From assembly GCA_946402785.1 (NCBI GenBank), contig CAMIXP010000071.1, positions 1 to 6,784 on the forward strand: a stretch of 6,784 bases of DNA. The letters are read 5' to 3'. Every line of letters starts with the position of its first letter. The first letter of the stretch is position 1. This DNA is from an uncultured Caryophanales bacterium (GTDB lineage: Bacteria; Bacillota_I; Bacilli_A; RF39; UBA660). Both the position numbers and the translations under genes were made by a program. This document shows, one piece after another, positions 1-5,815 of the stretch. The notes under the pieces were generated by a model that ran no database searches, was not told the origin of the DNA, and worked only from the letters and a program-made list of their open reading frames with translations.

Positions 1-683
1 TCATTTCCTTGATGAAGATAAGCAGTTATATTATCCGCATCATTCGTAACAAACTGAGTACGATTATAATCACTAAAGAAATTCGTACTTTCTGCTTGGG
101 ATCCAAATAATACTTTTACATAAACTCTTAATACATCTTCTTTTAAATAAGCTCGCGCAACTAAATACTGCGTACTATTAGGTCCACATACTCCACCACA
201 AGCAGTTTCTTGTTTCGTAAAACGTTGTGTTTCAGCATCATAGGTATAAGGATAACAACCTTGTCCAACATAATCAATTGCTTCTGGATCAAACTTATAA
301 CCCGTATCAAATAAGGTCTGAATCGCAGAATCAAATTCATCTAAAGGCATAGATTCAATTCCTTTTGCATAGAATTTAGAAAATGCCGTTACATTAAATA
401 AGGTTTCATTGGATAAATCTTTCGTCGTAACTTTATGATCATTCGCATAAATCTCAATATTCCAGCAATCTCCTCCAGAAACAAGTTGTGGAATTAAATC
501 TTTAATAGATGCATCTTCCACATCAATTTCTACCTCAACTGGTTCAATGACTTCTGGTTGTGGTTCTGGTACCAAATAACGACGACCAATAAAGAAACCA
601 AGAGCGAAACATATAATTAAAACTCCCAAAACAATAAACACTGTCTTGATAGATTGAATATCTTTATTTTCTTCTTGATTCAT
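1..683 (-). CDS. Membrane-anchored hypothetical protein, 3' end cut off by window edge
   Basis: An open frame of 227 complete codons runs from ATG at 683-681 to the left edge with no stop, so the C-terminus is missing. The start follows a strong SD (TAAGGAGGG, 689-697, 5 bases away) and its own promoter. The product has a short polar N-terminus (residues 1-13), one hydrophobic segment (about 15-33, followed by R34 R35) and a Pro/Glu-rich linker (38-56, with alternating P, E and V). A soluble domain follows that would lie outside the cell if the segment is an uncleaved anchor. That domain shows four cysteines (C73, C143, C162, C166), including CGGVCG at 162-167, and ends in the window at a Tyr/Asn-rich stretch. 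I do not recognise the family. No lipobox or catalytic motif is visible. It is probably an envelope protein and its function is unknown. Confidence 0.8.
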   Translation of the reverse strand, partial: MNQEENKDIQSIKTVFIVLGVLIICFALGFFIGRRYLVPEPQPEVIEPVEVEIDVEDASIKDLIPQLVSGGDCWNIEIYANDHKVTTKDLSNETLFNVTAFSKFYAKGIESMPLDEFDSAIQTLFDTGYKFDPEAIDYVGQGCYPYTYDAETQRFTKQETACGGVCGPNSTQYLVARAYLKEDVLRVYVKVLFGSQAESTNFFSDYNRTQFVTNDADNITAYLHQGN

Positions 684-713
684 AATAACCCTCCTTATAT
701 ACTCTTCATATTA

Positions 714-742
714 ATCATAATATAGAATCATTCTTTTATCAA
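714..742 (-). promoter_or_regulatory. Sigma-A-type promoter for the membrane-anchored protein
   Basis: On the minus strand the -35 is TTGATA (737-742), the spacer is 17 bases and the -10 is TATGAT (714-719). Each hexamer matches 5 of 6 consensus positions. Transcription would start near 707, just upstream of the SD at 689-697. I see no hairpin terminator between the ASCH gene stop (781) and this promoter, so read-through from the operon upstream could add to transcription. Confidence 0.6.
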
Positions 743-780
743 AATGATAGATAGAAATGAATTCAAAATTGACAAATAAT

Positions 781-1131
781 TTACTCTTCTGAAAGAATTT
801 GAAATTCTAACGCAACAACACCATTTTCTAATACTTCTTCTGGTTTATAGAATTGACTCATCAAAGCAAGATAATCATCTTGTGTCGTATCCTTCATATA
901 AATTCTTTCCATAGGATAAGCATACGTTACTTCTCTAAAATCAGAATACAAAGCAATATTCGTGACTTCCACACGAATTTTTTCTTTATCATCTGGTCTT
1001 TTTAAAAACAATAATGTATCCCCTACTTTTAATTGTCTTCTCTTTTCATCATAAACTCTTACTTCTACATCTTTCGTTCCTTCACGAACCAATTCAAATA
1101 TTTCAGGATGTAGATGAACAATCATTTCCAT
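781..1131 (-). CDS. ASCH-domain protein
   Basis: This 116-residue protein consists almost entirely of an ASCH domain, a PUA-like beta-barrel thought to bind RNA or modified nucleosides. Family hallmarks are the GTK-DVEVR segment (residues 18-25), the DEKRR segment (28-32), the VGD turn (36-38) followed by a hydrophobic strand, and the C-terminal VVALEF strand (105-110). Some ASCH proteins (E. coli YqfB) are N4-acetylcytidine amidohydrolases. K20 fits the Lys of that active site, but a Glu (E23) stands near the expected Thr, so that activity should not be assumed. The start is set by AGGAGG at 1138-1143, 6 bases upstream; this SD overlaps the stop codon of the NUDIX gene. It is the last gene of the four-gene unit. 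Domain assignment is fairly secure and the reaction is unknown. Confidence 0.85.
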   Translation of the reverse strand: MEMIVHLHPEIFELVREGTKDVEVRVYDEKRRQLKVGDTLLFLKRPDDKEKIRVEVTNIALYSDFREVTYAYPMERIYMKDTTQDDYLALMSQFYKPEEVLENGVVALEFQILSEE

Positions 1132-1141
1132 AATAATCCTC

Positions 1142-1582
1142 CTATCGAATGGAATAACCCAATTGTTTTAATCCTTCTAAAGCAAAAGGAGTAATTTGAG
1201 AAGAAGATAATTGATGAATATCATAGTATTGACATCCATTGGAATCTAGTCCATCCGCTTCTTCTCGAACAGTATCTTCTAATACATCTACTTTATAAAG
1301 AATTCCAATATGATGTAAATCTTCTATCACATCTTCTTCCATTTGCCATTGAAAAGTACGAGAAGTAGCACACAATAATTCGTAATGTTTGACAGTAACT
1401 CCTGCTTCCTCCATTAATTCTCTTTTTAAAGCTTCTACTGGCGTTTCATTGTGTTCAATTCCTCCACCAGGAATATCTAACAATCCTTTATATCCCCCTC
1501 TAGCTTTTCGAATTAATGCAATTTGATCATTTCGAATAATAAAACCATAAGCTCCTACATGTGTACTTTCAACAATCTCCAT
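1142..1582 (-). CDS. NUDIX hydrolase
   Basis: NUDIX enzymes cleave nucleoside diphosphates linked to another group X (NTPs, oxidised dNTPs, ADP-ribose, NDP-sugars and others). This 146-residue protein is a single domain of usual length. The Nudix box is complete at residues 40-62 (G-x5-E-x7-R-E-L-x-E-E-x-G-V), with metal-binding glutamates E55, E58 and E59. It is preceded by the typical strand and PGGG turn (38-41). The N-terminal strand ALIRKARGGYKGLLDIPGG matches hydrolases acting on small nucleotides, but no residue fixes the substrate. The start follows AGGAGGG (1586-1592) after only 3 bases, or 5-6 if counted from the GGAG core, and this SD overlaps the HD gene stop at 1591-1593. The gap to the HD gene is 8 bases, so the two are very likely cotranscribed and coupled. 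Confidence 0.93.
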   Translation of the reverse strand: MEIVESTHVGAYGFIIRNDQIALIRKARGGYKGLLDIPGGGIEHNETPVEALKRELMEEAGVTVKHYELLCATSRTFQWQMEEDVIEDLHHIGILYKVDVLEDTVREEADGLDSNGCQYYDIHQLSSSQITPFALEGLKQLGYSIR

Positions 1583-1590
1583 AAACCCTC

Positions 1591-3756
1591 CTATACAGCT
1601 TGATAAGATTCTTCTTTTTCCATCATAGATGATACAAATACTTTTTGTCTTTCTTCTGCAAGCATATCTGCAGTAACCATATCACCTTTACAATCTTCTA
1701 ATATGGTTCGAATAAACTTCTTACAATAATCAATATATTCTTTCAAAATAGAAGCAACCATCGGATCTTTTTCCTCATACTGTTCCAAAATTTGATCAAG
1801 AATATGATATTTTTCTATAAATTCATAAGAATGTTTATTTCTCATATTAACAAATAAGAACTGATTTAGTTGCCATAATAAACCACTAACAGTTCCATTG
1901 ACAACATGTTCACTATTATCACTATCAAGAATCCATCCAGCTTGGATACCATTCTTTTCTTCTAACATAAATCTCTTCTTCATTCCATTTGTAACAAGAA
2001 GATTTTGATAAGCATCTATTTTTTCTTTTTCACTGCATTTCTTGATATTATCATCAAAATCTTCACGAGAAATTGATAACGTTAACATTGGAAGATATCT
2101 CTTTTTAAAATTCATTTCTCCTAAATCCATACCTTCAGAAACATACTGAGTCCAATCATCATGGAACATATGATAAAGTTCTTTTCCATCTATTTCTACC
2201 CCATGAATAAAAGCACGGTCTTCTGAAATGAGTAAAGGAGAAGACTCATCAAATAAATCTAATCCTTCAAAACGTTCTTGTAAAAAGGCAAGTACTTGAG
2301 GATGCATACGATGAAGAACACGTACAACTTTAGAATCAATAACCATTGGTTCTCCCAAATTAAAATGAAAATATTGATTCAAGATATCTTTTAAACTTTT
2401 TCCTCTTTCAGGGAATACTTCTAAAGAATTCAAACGATAACTCGCATTATAAATTCCCAAAGCTCTTTGATTTAAAATATCAATCTTATCCGCATCCATC
2501 GTCATCGATAAAGCTGAAGATAATAAGTATCTTACAGAGTTTGGAATCTTCTCTTGATTTTGGAAAATTCCTTCAATCGATGTCGCAATATCAAAATCAA
2601 GCATTCCGCGAAGAGATTCTTCAATATCTCTTCTTAAACTTTCTTTTTCTTCTAGTTCTAATGGACTATGAGATAGTTCTTCAATTTTACGATCCATTAC
2701 ATCAATGATTTGTTGACTAATATCACTCATTTTTTTACCTTGAGTATGACTTAATACTTGACGAACCTCATCTCTTAACTCCGTATAAACCGCATCTGTA
2801 TATTGAGGATCAAATTCAAATCCACTTGCAACATTATAATCTAATTCTTTTCGATATAAAATTCCTTTTACTTGATCAATAAAACGATCAATAAATTCTT
2901 TATGTCTAGGATTCATTTTACCAGTTACATCATAATTCATTAATCTTGCTTGTTCATAAGCATAATTAATAAATGGATACAATTCATAAGTAAGTTGAGA
3001 ATCCTCTAAAGTAGCAGAACCATCATAATCAAAATAAGATAATTCTGTATTTGGTTTTTGATGACATTTCACAACAACAGCAGAAAGTGCTTCTGTTACA
3101 TAACGAAGAATCTCTTCCTTCGTATCAAGTCCTTCAATTTTATGAAACATAAGAGCACTTGCAAGAGAATAATAATATCCTGCAATCGCATGATCAACAG
3201 ACAAATCTCCTATTTTGGATTCTTTTTGACGCATATTGTTATCTTTTAAATCATTATAATGAGTAGCTTGATAAAAACGTCCTACATCATGAAGCAAAGC
3301 AGATAATAATACCGTTCTTTGTAAGATATCATTCTCTGGAATATTTTGTAATTCTTGATCCGCAATAAAAGTAATTCTTGCACTATGTCCTAGTTTTAAA
3401 TGCATATTATAAAGTCTTGCGATTTTTGCAACAATCCACTCTTTTGCCATATCCGGTTTTGGATCATTAACAATTTTCAAAATTTCTTCTTCAGGAGCTC
3501 CCCAATAAGCAGAGCATTCTTCCATAAAAGATTCATTCTTTACAATCTCACGTACCATAGAATAAACGGAATCTTTTTCAACCTCCGAAGTAAAAGGAGG
3601 AACACTAATATCCGTTCTTTTTAACTCTTTCTTACAAGATTCATAATAACTTTTTAGGACAGTCCATGCTTTTTCTAAAGCAGGACTTTCTTTACTTTTT
3701 TCTTCTAACCAGTAGATAGCTTCATAGTCATCTACACTCATAGGATTAAAGATCAT
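1591..3756 (-). CDS. Large HD-domain phosphohydrolase with inserted and C-terminal domains
   Basis: This 721-residue protein belongs to the HD superfamily of metal-dependent phosphohydrolases. The visible ligand set is H124 (LGHSARI), H156-D157 (LLHDVGRF), H189 (VDHA), H232 (KCHQKP) and D421 in DADKID. The HDVGRF-to-DHA-to-DADK pattern resembles small Firmicute HD hydrolases of roughly 200-260 residues. Here about 190 residues separate H232 from D421, far more than in those proteins, and they include a charged, probably helical stretch (about 320-385). Another 290 or so residues follow the HD core, with no motif I recognise. No membrane segment or signal peptide is seen. The start ATG overlaps the preceding gene's stop (ATGA, 3753-3756), with a GGGGG SD about 8 bases upstream; M6 is a less likely alternative. 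The substrate is unknown. The NUDIX and ASCH genes downstream suggest a nucleotide or nucleotide signal. Confidence 0.9.
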   Translation of the reverse strand: MIFNPMSVDDYEAIYWLEEKSKESPALEKAWTVLKSYYESCKKELKRTDISVPPFTSEVEKDSVYSMVREIVKNESFMEECSAYWGAPEEEILKIVNDPKPDMAKEWIVAKIARLYNMHLKLGHSARITFIADQELQNIPENDILQRTVLLSALLHDVGRFYQATHYNDLKDNNMRQKESKIGDLSVDHAIAGYYYSLASALMFHKIEGLDTKEEILRYVTEALSAVVVKCHQKPNTELSYFDYDGSATLEDSQLTYELYPFINYAYEQARLMNYDVTGKMNPRHKEFIDRFIDQVKGILYRKELDYNVASGFEFDPQYTDAVYTELRDEVRQVLSHTQGKKMSDISQQIIDVMDRKIEELSHSPLELEEKESLRRDIEESLRGMLDFDIATSIEGIFQNQEKIPNSVRYLLSSALSMTMDADKIDILNQRALGIYNASYRLNSLEVFPERGKSLKDILNQYFHFNLGEPMVIDSKVVRVLHRMHPQVLAFLQERFEGLDLFDESSPLLISEDRAFIHGVEIDGKELYHMFHDDWTQYVSEGMDLGEMNFKKRYLPMLTLSISREDFDDNIKKCSEKEKIDAYQNLLVTNGMKKRFMLEEKNGIQAGWILDSDNSEHVVNGTVSGLLWQLNQFLFVNMRNKHSYEFIEKYHILDQILEQYEEKDPMVASILKEYIDYCKKFIRTILEDCKGDMVTADMLAEERQKVFVSSMMEKEESYQAV

Positions 3757-4235
3757 TTCATATTTCCCCCTTTCTTAGAAAGGTCAGAAAATATTGTATC
3801 TAATCGTTCTCCAAATAGACGGAAGAATTGAACATTCTGTTTTAAACTTCCATCGTAATAACAGGGTGCATTTCCAAATTCATTTGGTAATTTATAACCA
3901 CAACCATTGGATAATTGTTGATAATTTTCATCTTGAATCACTTTTTGATAAATAGAAACAGCATGATTTGCTTGTAAAGCATCTTTAGGAGATGAAATTG
4001 TATCTACCATATCAAATAACATACTACCAAGAATCATTTTTTCTAGTTGCTTAAAAACCCCATATTTTTGATAAAAATCATGAGAGTTATGTATACTATC
4101 AAACCAAGATAACAAAACAGAATTTAAAATAGCATCCATATTTTGAGTATCTTCTCCCGAAATAGAATATCGGGTAAAGGCAACAACCATGTCTTTTTTA
4201 ATTTGATTAATTTCCTCTAACAATTGATCTGGCAT
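3753..4235 (-). CDS. Small hypothetical protein, first gene of the HD/NUDIX/ASCH unit
   Basis: I do not recognise this protein. From the chosen start it has 160 residues. An ATG two codons earlier (4239-4241) lies only 1 base from the AGGAGGG site (4243-4249), too close for initiation, while the ATG at 4233-4235 lies 7 bases away, so I use the latter. The sequence looks mostly helical: amphipathic stretches at about 3-20, 31-50, 60-80, 86-104 and 131-152 are separated by a Gly/Pro-rich segment (111-130) containing NGCGYKLPNEFG, C112 and C125. There is no signal peptide or membrane segment. Its stop codon overlaps the HD gene's start by 4 bases (ATGA), the classic layout for translational coupling, so it probably works with the HD enzyme, for example as a partner or regulator. 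That role is inference only. Confidence 0.8.
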   Translation of the reverse strand: MPDQLLEEINQIKKDMVVAFTRYSISGEDTQNMDAILNSVLLSWFDSIHNSHDFYQKYGVFKQLEKMILGSMLFDMVDTISSPKDALQANHAVSIYQKVIQDENYQQLSNGCGYKLPNEFGNAPCYYDGSLKQNVQFFRLFGERLDTIFSDLSKKGGNMK

Positions 4236-4242
4236 ATGCATA

Positions 4243-4249
4243 CCCTCCT
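4243..4249 (-). promoter_or_regulatory. Ribosome binding site that decides the start of the 160-residue gene
   Basis: AGGAGGG on the minus strand. Of two in-frame ATGs six bases apart, only the downstream one (4235) has normal spacing (7 bases). The upstream one (4241) has 1 base. Confidence 0.7.
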
Positions 4250-4264
4250 ATTAAAATGGTATAT

Positions 4265-4303
4265 CAAAAAAGAAAAAAAGTAAATTGAATCCAATTTACT
4301 TTT
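4265..4303 (-). terminator. Intrinsic terminator of the pseudouridine synthase gene
   Basis: On the minus strand there is a perfect 12-bp stem, AAAAGTAAATTG pairing with CAATTTACTTTT, with loop GATT. A T-rich tract (T runs broken by one C) follows at 4279-4265. The first arm contains the gene's TAA stop (4296-4298). The stem is AT-rich, so it may leak. That matters because no good promoter is seen between it and the next gene. Confidence 0.8.
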
Positions 4304-5186
4304 CTCTTAATTCTTCTAATTTGTCTAAAAATTCCTTAGGAGCGTCAACCTCAAATGTCAACTCCTTACCAGTTCTTGGATGATGAAAAGAAATATGATA
4401 AGAATGAAGCATTTGTCCAAACTCCGTACACTTTCCTCTTCCATATAAAGGATCATTACAAACAGGATATCCAATATAAGCCATATGAACACGAATTTGA
4501 TGGGTTCTTCCGGTATCCAATTTACATTCAATAAAAGTATGATTTTGAAATCTTTCTAGTACTTTAAAATGCGTAATCGCTTCTCTACTATTTTGATCCG
4601 TAACAGCCATCTTTTGTCGATTGTTTTTATCTCTTCCAATAGGAGCATCCACTGTACCTGTTTCATGTTTAATAACTCCATCTACAATCGCTAAATATTT
4701 TCTTTCTACTTCTTTTTCAGAAATCATCGTAGAAAGTTTTTCTAAGATATCTTCTTTTTTCGCAACTAACATTAATCCGCTTGTATCTTTATCTAATCTA
4801 TGAACAATACCCGGTCTAAACTCTTCTCCTGCAAGTTTTCCATATCGATATAGTAAAGCATTAACAAGTGTACCACTATAATGTCCAGGAGCAGGATGAA
4901 CAACCATTCCACTCTCTTTATTAATCACAAGTAAATCATCATCTTCATAGACAATGTTAATAGGAATATCTTCTGGTTCTACAGAAATCGTATAATCTAA
5001 TTGATCATTCACTTCAATTACATCATCCATCTTAACAGAATAAGAATTAGATACGACTTTCCCATTCACAAGAATCTTTTCATCTTTCATTAATTTTTGT
5101 ATTTTACTTCTAGAAAGATCTAATTTTTCAGATAAATATTTATCAATTCTTAAATCTTCATTATCTTCTACAGATAGTACAACCAT
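4296..5186 (-). CDS. rluD: RluD-type large-subunit rRNA pseudouridine synthase
   Basis: This enzyme isomerises uridine to pseudouridine in RNA; by family, probably 23S rRNA helix 69 or a related site. The 296 residues have the full RluA-family layout. An N-terminal S4 RNA-binding domain (about 13-60) includes the segment from LSRSKIQKLM to ILVNGKVV. The catalytic domain (about 75-290) has the signature HRLDKDTSG at 129-137, with catalytic Asp D132, and the GRTHQIRVHM motif at 226-235. Length and order are normal and nothing is missing. The start follows AGGAGGG (5193-5199) by 6 bases. In many Bacillota the orthologue (B. subtilis ylyB) sits next to lspA, but here the upstream neighbour is hsp20. 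RluA-family members are hard to separate by sequence alone, so the exact target site is uncertain. It appears to be a single-gene transcript between two terminators. Confidence 0.93.
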   Translation of the reverse strand: MVVLSVEDNEDLRIDKYLSEKLDLSRSKIQKLMKDEKILVNGKVVSNSYSVKMDDVIEVNDQLDYTISVEPEDIPINIVYEDDDLLVINKESGMVVHPAPGHYSGTLVNALLYRYGKLAGEEFRPGIVHRLDKDTSGLMLVAKKEDILEKLSTMISEKEVERKYLAIVDGVIKHETGTVDAPIGRDKNNRQKMAVTDQNSREAITHFKVLERFQNHTFIECKLDTGRTHQIRVHMAYIGYPVCNDPLYGRGKCTEFGQMLHSYHISFHHPRTGKELTFEVDAPKEFLDKLEELREK

Positions 5187-5212
5187 CAGAATCCCTCCTT
5201 TTTTTCAAACAT

Positions 5213-5241
5213 ATTTTAGCATAAAAAAAGAGAATAGTAAA
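5213..5241 (-). promoter_or_regulatory. Probable promoter of the pseudouridine synthase gene
   Basis: On the minus strand the -35 is TTTACT (5236-5241), the spacer is 17 bases and the -10 is TAAAAT (5213-5218), preceded by TGC, an extended -10 element. Transcription would start near 5206, giving a leader of about 20 bases with the SD at 5193-5199. The -35 lies inside the loop and descending arm of the hsp20 terminator. Confidence 0.45.
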
Positions 5242-5250
5242 ACTATTCTC
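5223..5250 (-). terminator. Intrinsic terminator of hsp20
   Basis: The minus strand reads GAGAATAG, loop TTTTA, CTATTCTC, then seven T. The stem has 8 perfect pairs plus a possible G-T pair at the base. The hsp20 stop codon (TAG, 5243-5245) lies at the inner end of the first arm. Confidence 0.8.
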
Positions 5251-5680
5251 CAATTTCAATGTATTTCTTTTCAGGTAATTTCTTTTCATCATCAACTTTA
5301 GGAACTTCTAGTGTTAAGATACCATTTTTAAAAGTAGCTTTAATGTCTTCTGCTTTTACATCTTCACCAACATAGAAGCTTCTAGAGCATTCACCAGAAT
5401 ATCTTTCACGTCTAATGAATTTACCTTTCTCTTCTTCATTTTCTGATTCATTCATAGAAGCATTAATATTTAAATATCCATCTTCTACATCAATTTTAAT
5501 GTCTTCTTTCTTAAATCCAGGTAGATCTACATCAATAACATAGTTCTTTTCATTCTCACGAATATCTGTCTTCATCATAGGCATTGGATGAGTATGTCTT
5601 TCTTCTCTATGGAAGAATGGATCCTCAAAGAAGTCATCAAATAAATCATAGTTTTTTCTAGGTACGATCATCATATACAT
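5243..5680 (-). CDS. Hsp20 small heat-shock chaperone
   Basis: This ATP-independent chaperone binds unfolding proteins in the cytoplasm and forms oligomers. Its 145 residues match the usual size. A short N-terminal arm has the LFDDFFEDPFF motif (about 13-23). The alpha-crystallin domain (about 37-129) includes VDLPGFKKEDI and ends with the family's A-x3-N-G-I-L motif (115-122). A C-terminal tail carries an I-x-I anchor (IEI, about 141-143) used for oligomer contacts. The start is ambiguous because ATGs lie at 5683, 5680, 5674 and 5671. From the AGGA of the SD (5686-5689) the spacings are 2, 5, 11 and 14 bases, so I chose 5680. Expression is probably heat-induced through the CIRCE operator upstream. 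A 31-codon leader ORF overlaps the start. The gene ends in its own terminator, so it is likely transcribed alone apart from its leader. Confidence 0.95.
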   Translation of the reverse strand: MYMMIVPRKNYDLFDDFFEDPFFHREERHTHPMPMMKTDIRENEKNYVIDVDLPGFKKEDIKIDVEDGYLNINASMNESENEEEKGKFIRRERYSGECSRSFYVGEDVKAEDIKATFKNGILTLEVPKVDDEKKLPEKKYIEIGE

Positions 5681-5753
5681 CATCTTCCTTTCTTCTATGT
5701 GTAGAGCCTTTTATTGGTAGCACATTGTATAAATAATGTACCTGTAAGGTCAT
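5658..5753 (-). CDS. Possible 31-residue leader ORF overlapping the hsp20 start
   Basis: ATG at 5751-5753 follows AAGGA (5760-5764) with ideal 6-base spacing, a better site than that of hsp20 itself. The frame stays open for 31 codons (MTLQVHYLYNVL, then a Lys/Arg/Asp-rich end) and stops at TAG 5658-5660, about 20 bases inside hsp20 in another frame. Ribosomes ending here would stop next to the hsp20 start, so the ORF could couple or throttle hsp20 translation. The SD is within a hairpin stem and the ATG within its loop. The peptide resembles nothing I know. The ORF could be chance, since it is short and only the initiation signal supports it. Confidence 0.35.
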   Translation of the reverse strand: MTLQVHYLYNVLPIKGSTHRRKEDDVYDDRT

Positions 5754-5768
5754 CTTTTTTCCTTACAA
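5742..5768 (-). promoter_or_regulatory. 5'-end hairpin of the hsp20 mRNA, covering the leader ORF start
   Basis: On the minus strand GTAAGG (5761-5766) pairs with CCTTAC (5744-5749) across an 11-base A-rich loop (5750-5760). The stem extends by one T-A and one T-G pair. The stem holds most of the leader ORF's SD and the loop holds its ATG. The predicted transcription start (about 5766) puts this hairpin at the very 5' end of the mRNA. A weaker hairpin follows (GGTA/TACC and CATT/AATG, 5716-5742, with a 3-base bulge). The structure could stabilise the mRNA or act as a thermosensor; the role is inference. Confidence 0.35.
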
Positions 5769-5772
5769 TTAT

Positions 5773-5801
5773 GTTATACCACCATAAATTAGCACTGTCA
5801 A
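5773..5801 (-). promoter_or_regulatory. Promoter of hsp20
   Basis: On the minus strand the -35 is perfect TTGACA (5796-5801), the spacer is 17 bases and the -10 is TATAAC (5773-5778), preceded by TGG, an extended -10. This is the strongest promoter in the window. Its -35 lies within the CIRCE operator. The predicted start near 5766 gives a leader of about 85 bases before hsp20. Confidence 0.8.
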
Positions 5802-5815
5802 TAGTTAAGTGCTAA
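5789..5815. promoter_or_regulatory. CIRCE operator (HrcA repressor binding site)
   Basis: The sequence is TTAGCACTG, nine bases, AAGTGCTAA. The CIRCE consensus is TTAGCACTC-N9-GAGTGCTAA, so each half matches 8 of 9 positions, the spacer length is exact, and the eight outer bases of the arms are perfect inverted repeats. HrcA bound here would cover the hsp20 -35, giving repression that is relieved by heat. The operator also overlaps the end of the 42-residue ORF upstream. I see no CtsR-type heptad repeat. Confidence 0.9.

Noticed and set aside
743..780. Terminator after the ASCH gene
   Set aside because: The 38 bases between its stop and the next promoter contain no GC-bearing stem followed by a T-run on the minus strand.
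3058..3624. Two plus-strand open frames (63 and 74 codons at 3058-3249 and 3400-3624)
   Set aside because: They lie wholly inside the HD gene on the opposite strand. Their Phe/Ile/Ser/Asn-rich translations are typical of antisense reading of AT-rich coding DNA, and the HD gene has clear motifs.
4239..4241. ATG at 4241 as the start of the 160-residue gene
   Set aside because: Only 1 base separates it from the SD AGGAGGG; the ATG six bases downstream has normal spacing.
4256..4284. TTTACT, 17 bases, TACCAT as a promoter for the HD/NUDIX/ASCH unit
   Set aside because: Only 4 of 6 matches in each hexamer, and transcription would start at about 4249, at the first base of the SD, leaving no leader for ribosome binding.
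4621..4803. Plus-strand open frame of 60 codons
   Set aside because: Antisense to the catalytic domain of the pseudouridine synthase, which has intact family signatures there; no recognisable product.
5744..5766. Intrinsic terminator or attenuator in the hsp20 leader
   Set aside because: The GTAAGG/CCTTAC hairpin has no T-run after it in the direction of transcription, so it is not a terminator.
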